Assembly: GCF_002078015.1 (NCBI RefSeq)
Contig: NZ_LWBP01000089.1
Span: 124,001-188,000, forward strand
Reading direction: 5' to 3'
Length of the DNA stretch: 64,000 nucleotides
Source of the DNA: Niastella populi
GTDB lineage: Bacteria > Bacteroidota > Bacteroidia > Chitinophagales > Chitinophagaceae
Each line of letters begins with the position of its first letter. Position 1 is the stretch's first letter. Position numbers and translations under genes: made by a program. Below the pieces are notes generated by a model. It did no database searches and had not been told where the DNA came from. It saw nothing but the letters and a program-made list of their open reading frames with translations. Of the stretch, positions 62,407 through 64,000 are shown piece by piece.

Positions 62407-63837
62407 TTACTTTAACGTATATCCGAATCTAAAAATGACCGGTTGCGTTCTTGGTACCTGCGAATAGCTCAGATAATCCCATAGCAGATTCATACTACCT
62501 TTCATTTTTTTACTCACCTTATATTTTTTACTAATCCCAACTAAACCGCTTTGCTGCCACACATTGAGTGTTTGTAATTGTTCAATGCGGTTGAAGGCAG
62601 ACCGGTAGTTCATCTCATAACCGGCACTCAGCCAAAAGGAGCCTTTTAGTTTCCAATCAAAATAACCTCTCGCCCCAACCCCTTCATAACTCACCACCAG
62701 ATGTTTTATACTTTTACCCCATCCGATGTTACCAGCCATTCCCACTCCCACAACCGATCTGTCGTTTAGCTTATATCCGGCTGAAAAACCAATTTGTGTA
62801 GCCGATGGCAACCATGTATTGCTTCTAATGCTTTGTAGGTTTGTGCCAAGTTCCCACCGACTCCAGAAGCTTTTCGTGCGTTGGCTATTAGGTTTAAAAT
62901 CAGGCATATTGGCATCTTCATCACTTTTACCCATTGCATTCACCTTGTCCTTCAATTGCTGTAGCTGGCTTTGTGCCTGTTGCATGTTCGATTGTATGGA
63001 TTGAAGTACATTGGGGCCGCTTCCTATTGTTTGCTGTATAAGTGTATTCACCTGCGAGGTAAATTGCAGTCCCGGTAAGGCTGTCTGTGTAGCGAGATTA
63101 TTAGCGCCAATACTTTGAGGAAATAAAGATGCCAACAAACTATTTTTTGCCATAAACTCCTGGAAACGTTTTGTCCTGGTTAGCATATCGATGGCTTTTC
63201 GCTCCAACTTGCCTGGTTGATTAAAGAGAGTTCTATATTCTTCAACCTGCGCCTGGTAGTAATACAGTTTTTTATTGTACTGTTTTAGTTCCTTAAGCAT
63301 GTTTAGTTTTCCCAATTGCTCACGAATCTTTTTGCGCCGGTCTTGCATATACCGTTGTAATTCCTTTGCCGCCTGGAATTGATCTTTCATTTTATTGATA
63401 CGCAACAAGGATTGCTGCACAGAAGAGTTGTTCAGAAATGTTGCATTCTTTTCAAGGAAGTGTAATGAAGTAGTGAGGGTATCCAGGAAAGGAATATATT
63501 CTTTGCTTTTTGATATATTTATTTTCTCCGTGATACTATTTTGAAAGGATCTATATTGCGAAGCAGGGTCGGGAAACAATTGGCTGGCAGCAGCAGAATC
63601 CTTTCTGAAGAGTTTTTTCTTCAATCGCCTTTCCTCTTTGGAAACCTTTTTTAAATAGCGTTCCGTCTTGCTAATTATAGCAGCTTCTAAACCGGATGTT
63701 CTTTTGTTTATCTTATCTAAAAAATAGGCGGGAAATGATGATACCTTATCCGTAAGACATAGACTATCCTGTGCTGGTGACATATGGGCAATAAACAAGC
63801 ATGCCATGAGCATGACTATAGGATTCAGTCGCATCAT
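62407..63837 (-). CDS. Coiled-coil and outer membrane barrel protein, first gene of RHS operon
   Basis: 476 residues with a signal peptide (MLMACLFIAHMSPAQ). Residues about 35-310 are long charged helices forming coiled coils (KTERYLKKVSKEERRLKKKLF, LKQYNKKLYYYQAQVEEYRTL). From about 325 the sequence changes to amphipathic beta-strands (FWSRWELGTNLQSI, GYKLNDRSVVGVGMAGNIGWG) ending PVIFRFGYTLK with the aromatic end of an outer membrane barrel. I do not know a family name. A periplasmic coiled coil on an outer membrane barrel next to RHS genes suggests a role in exporting or anchoring the RHS proteins. Confidence 0.7.
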   Translation of the reverse strand: MMRLNPIVMLMACLFIAHMSPAQDSLCLTDKVSSFPAYFLDKINKRTSGLEAAIISKTERYLKKVSKEERRLKKKLFRKDSAAASQLFPDPASQYRSFQNSITEKINISKSKEYIPFLDTLTTSLHFLEKNATFLNNSSVQQSLLRINKMKDQFQAAKELQRYMQDRRKKIREQLGKLNMLKELKQYNKKLYYYQAQVEEYRTLFNQPGKLERKAIDMLTRTKRFQEFMAKNSLLASLFPQSIGANNLATQTALPGLQFTSQVNTLIQQTIGSGPNVLQSIQSNMQQAQSQLQQLKDKVNAMGKSDEDANMPDFKPNSQRTKSFWSRWELGTNLQSIRSNTWLPSATQIGFSAGYKLNDRSVVGVGMAGNIGWGKSIKHLVVSYEGVGARGYFDWKLKGSFWLSAGYEMNYRSAFNRIEQLQTLNVWQQSGLVGISKKYKVSKKMKGSMNLLWDYLSYSQVPRTQPVIFRFGYTLK

Positions 63838-64000
63838 AGTCGGTTAGATTAGGGGTTAAAAAGTCAAAGCCAGGCGTAAAATGCCTACCTTATTTGATTA
63901 GGGAGTATCAGGGGAACAGATTAACATGTGAAGTACTTGTCCGGGAATAAAAGATGTAAAATTGGTTGGGAATAGGTTACAACGTTAGTAACTCAAACGA

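Overview
The window looks like chromosomal DNA of a Bacteroidota member of the Chitinophagaceae type (Niastella/Chitinophaga-like; inferred from family content, no search run). The signs are a SusC/SusD pair behind an ECF sigma factor and FecR anti-sigma factor, two kinds of type IX secretion (T9SS) C-terminal sorting domain, many lipoproteins and TonB receptors, DUF6443/DUF5977 RHS proteins, and promoters of the Bacteroidota TTTG / TAnnTTTG type in front of the tRNA and marR genes.

Layout. 0-0.7 kb: the tail of a patatin-like phospholipase, a strong terminator and a decayed T9SS tail. 1.4-5 kb: a TonB receptor plus DUF4374 lipoprotein resembling XusA/XusB xenosiderophore uptake. 5.3-8.1 kb: a secreted GH64 beta-1,3-glucanase and a DUF4920 protein. 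8.3-15.1 kb: a tight four-gene operon (TonB receptor, DUF4876 lipoprotein, DUF6850 barrel protein, di-heme cytochrome c peroxidase), a plausible metal-uptake system. 15.3-21.2 kb: housekeeping and small hypothetical genes, including a frameshifted HD hydrolase. 21.5-31.1 kb: a SusD, SusC, FecR, sigma block with a GxGYxYP protein, all on the minus strand. 31.4-35 kb: VOC protein, AraC regulator, a patatin remnant and a PQQ-type sugar dehydrogenase. 35.5-39.7 kb: a large T9SS type B protein and two small exported proteins. 40-42.8 kb: a damaged two-component cluster (one chimeric kinase, one kinase broken at a run of eight A). 42.9-45.8 kb: GH43 glycosidase, AraC regulator, alpha/beta hydrolase. 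45.9-49 kb: a marR-rph rifamycin phosphotransferase operon with a visible promoter and operator. 49.8 kb: tRNA-Leu(CAG), followed by an AT-rich accessory stretch (50-52.6 kb) and then a six-gene RHS polymorphic-toxin operon (63.8 to 52.1 kb, minus strand) ending in a toxin with a His-His nuclease-like tip and a DMP19-type immunity gene.

The most unusual feature is not a gene. Eight intergenic regions carry degenerate tandem arrays whose unit length is nearly constant at 7, 8 or 9 bp while the unit sequence drifts. Several arrays fold back on themselves, distant arrays share 9- to 12-bp words, and every one lies at the 3' end of at least one gene, three or four running into the stop codon or last codons. 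They resemble in form the heptanucleotide STRR repeats of cyanobacteria, but I know of no description for this group.
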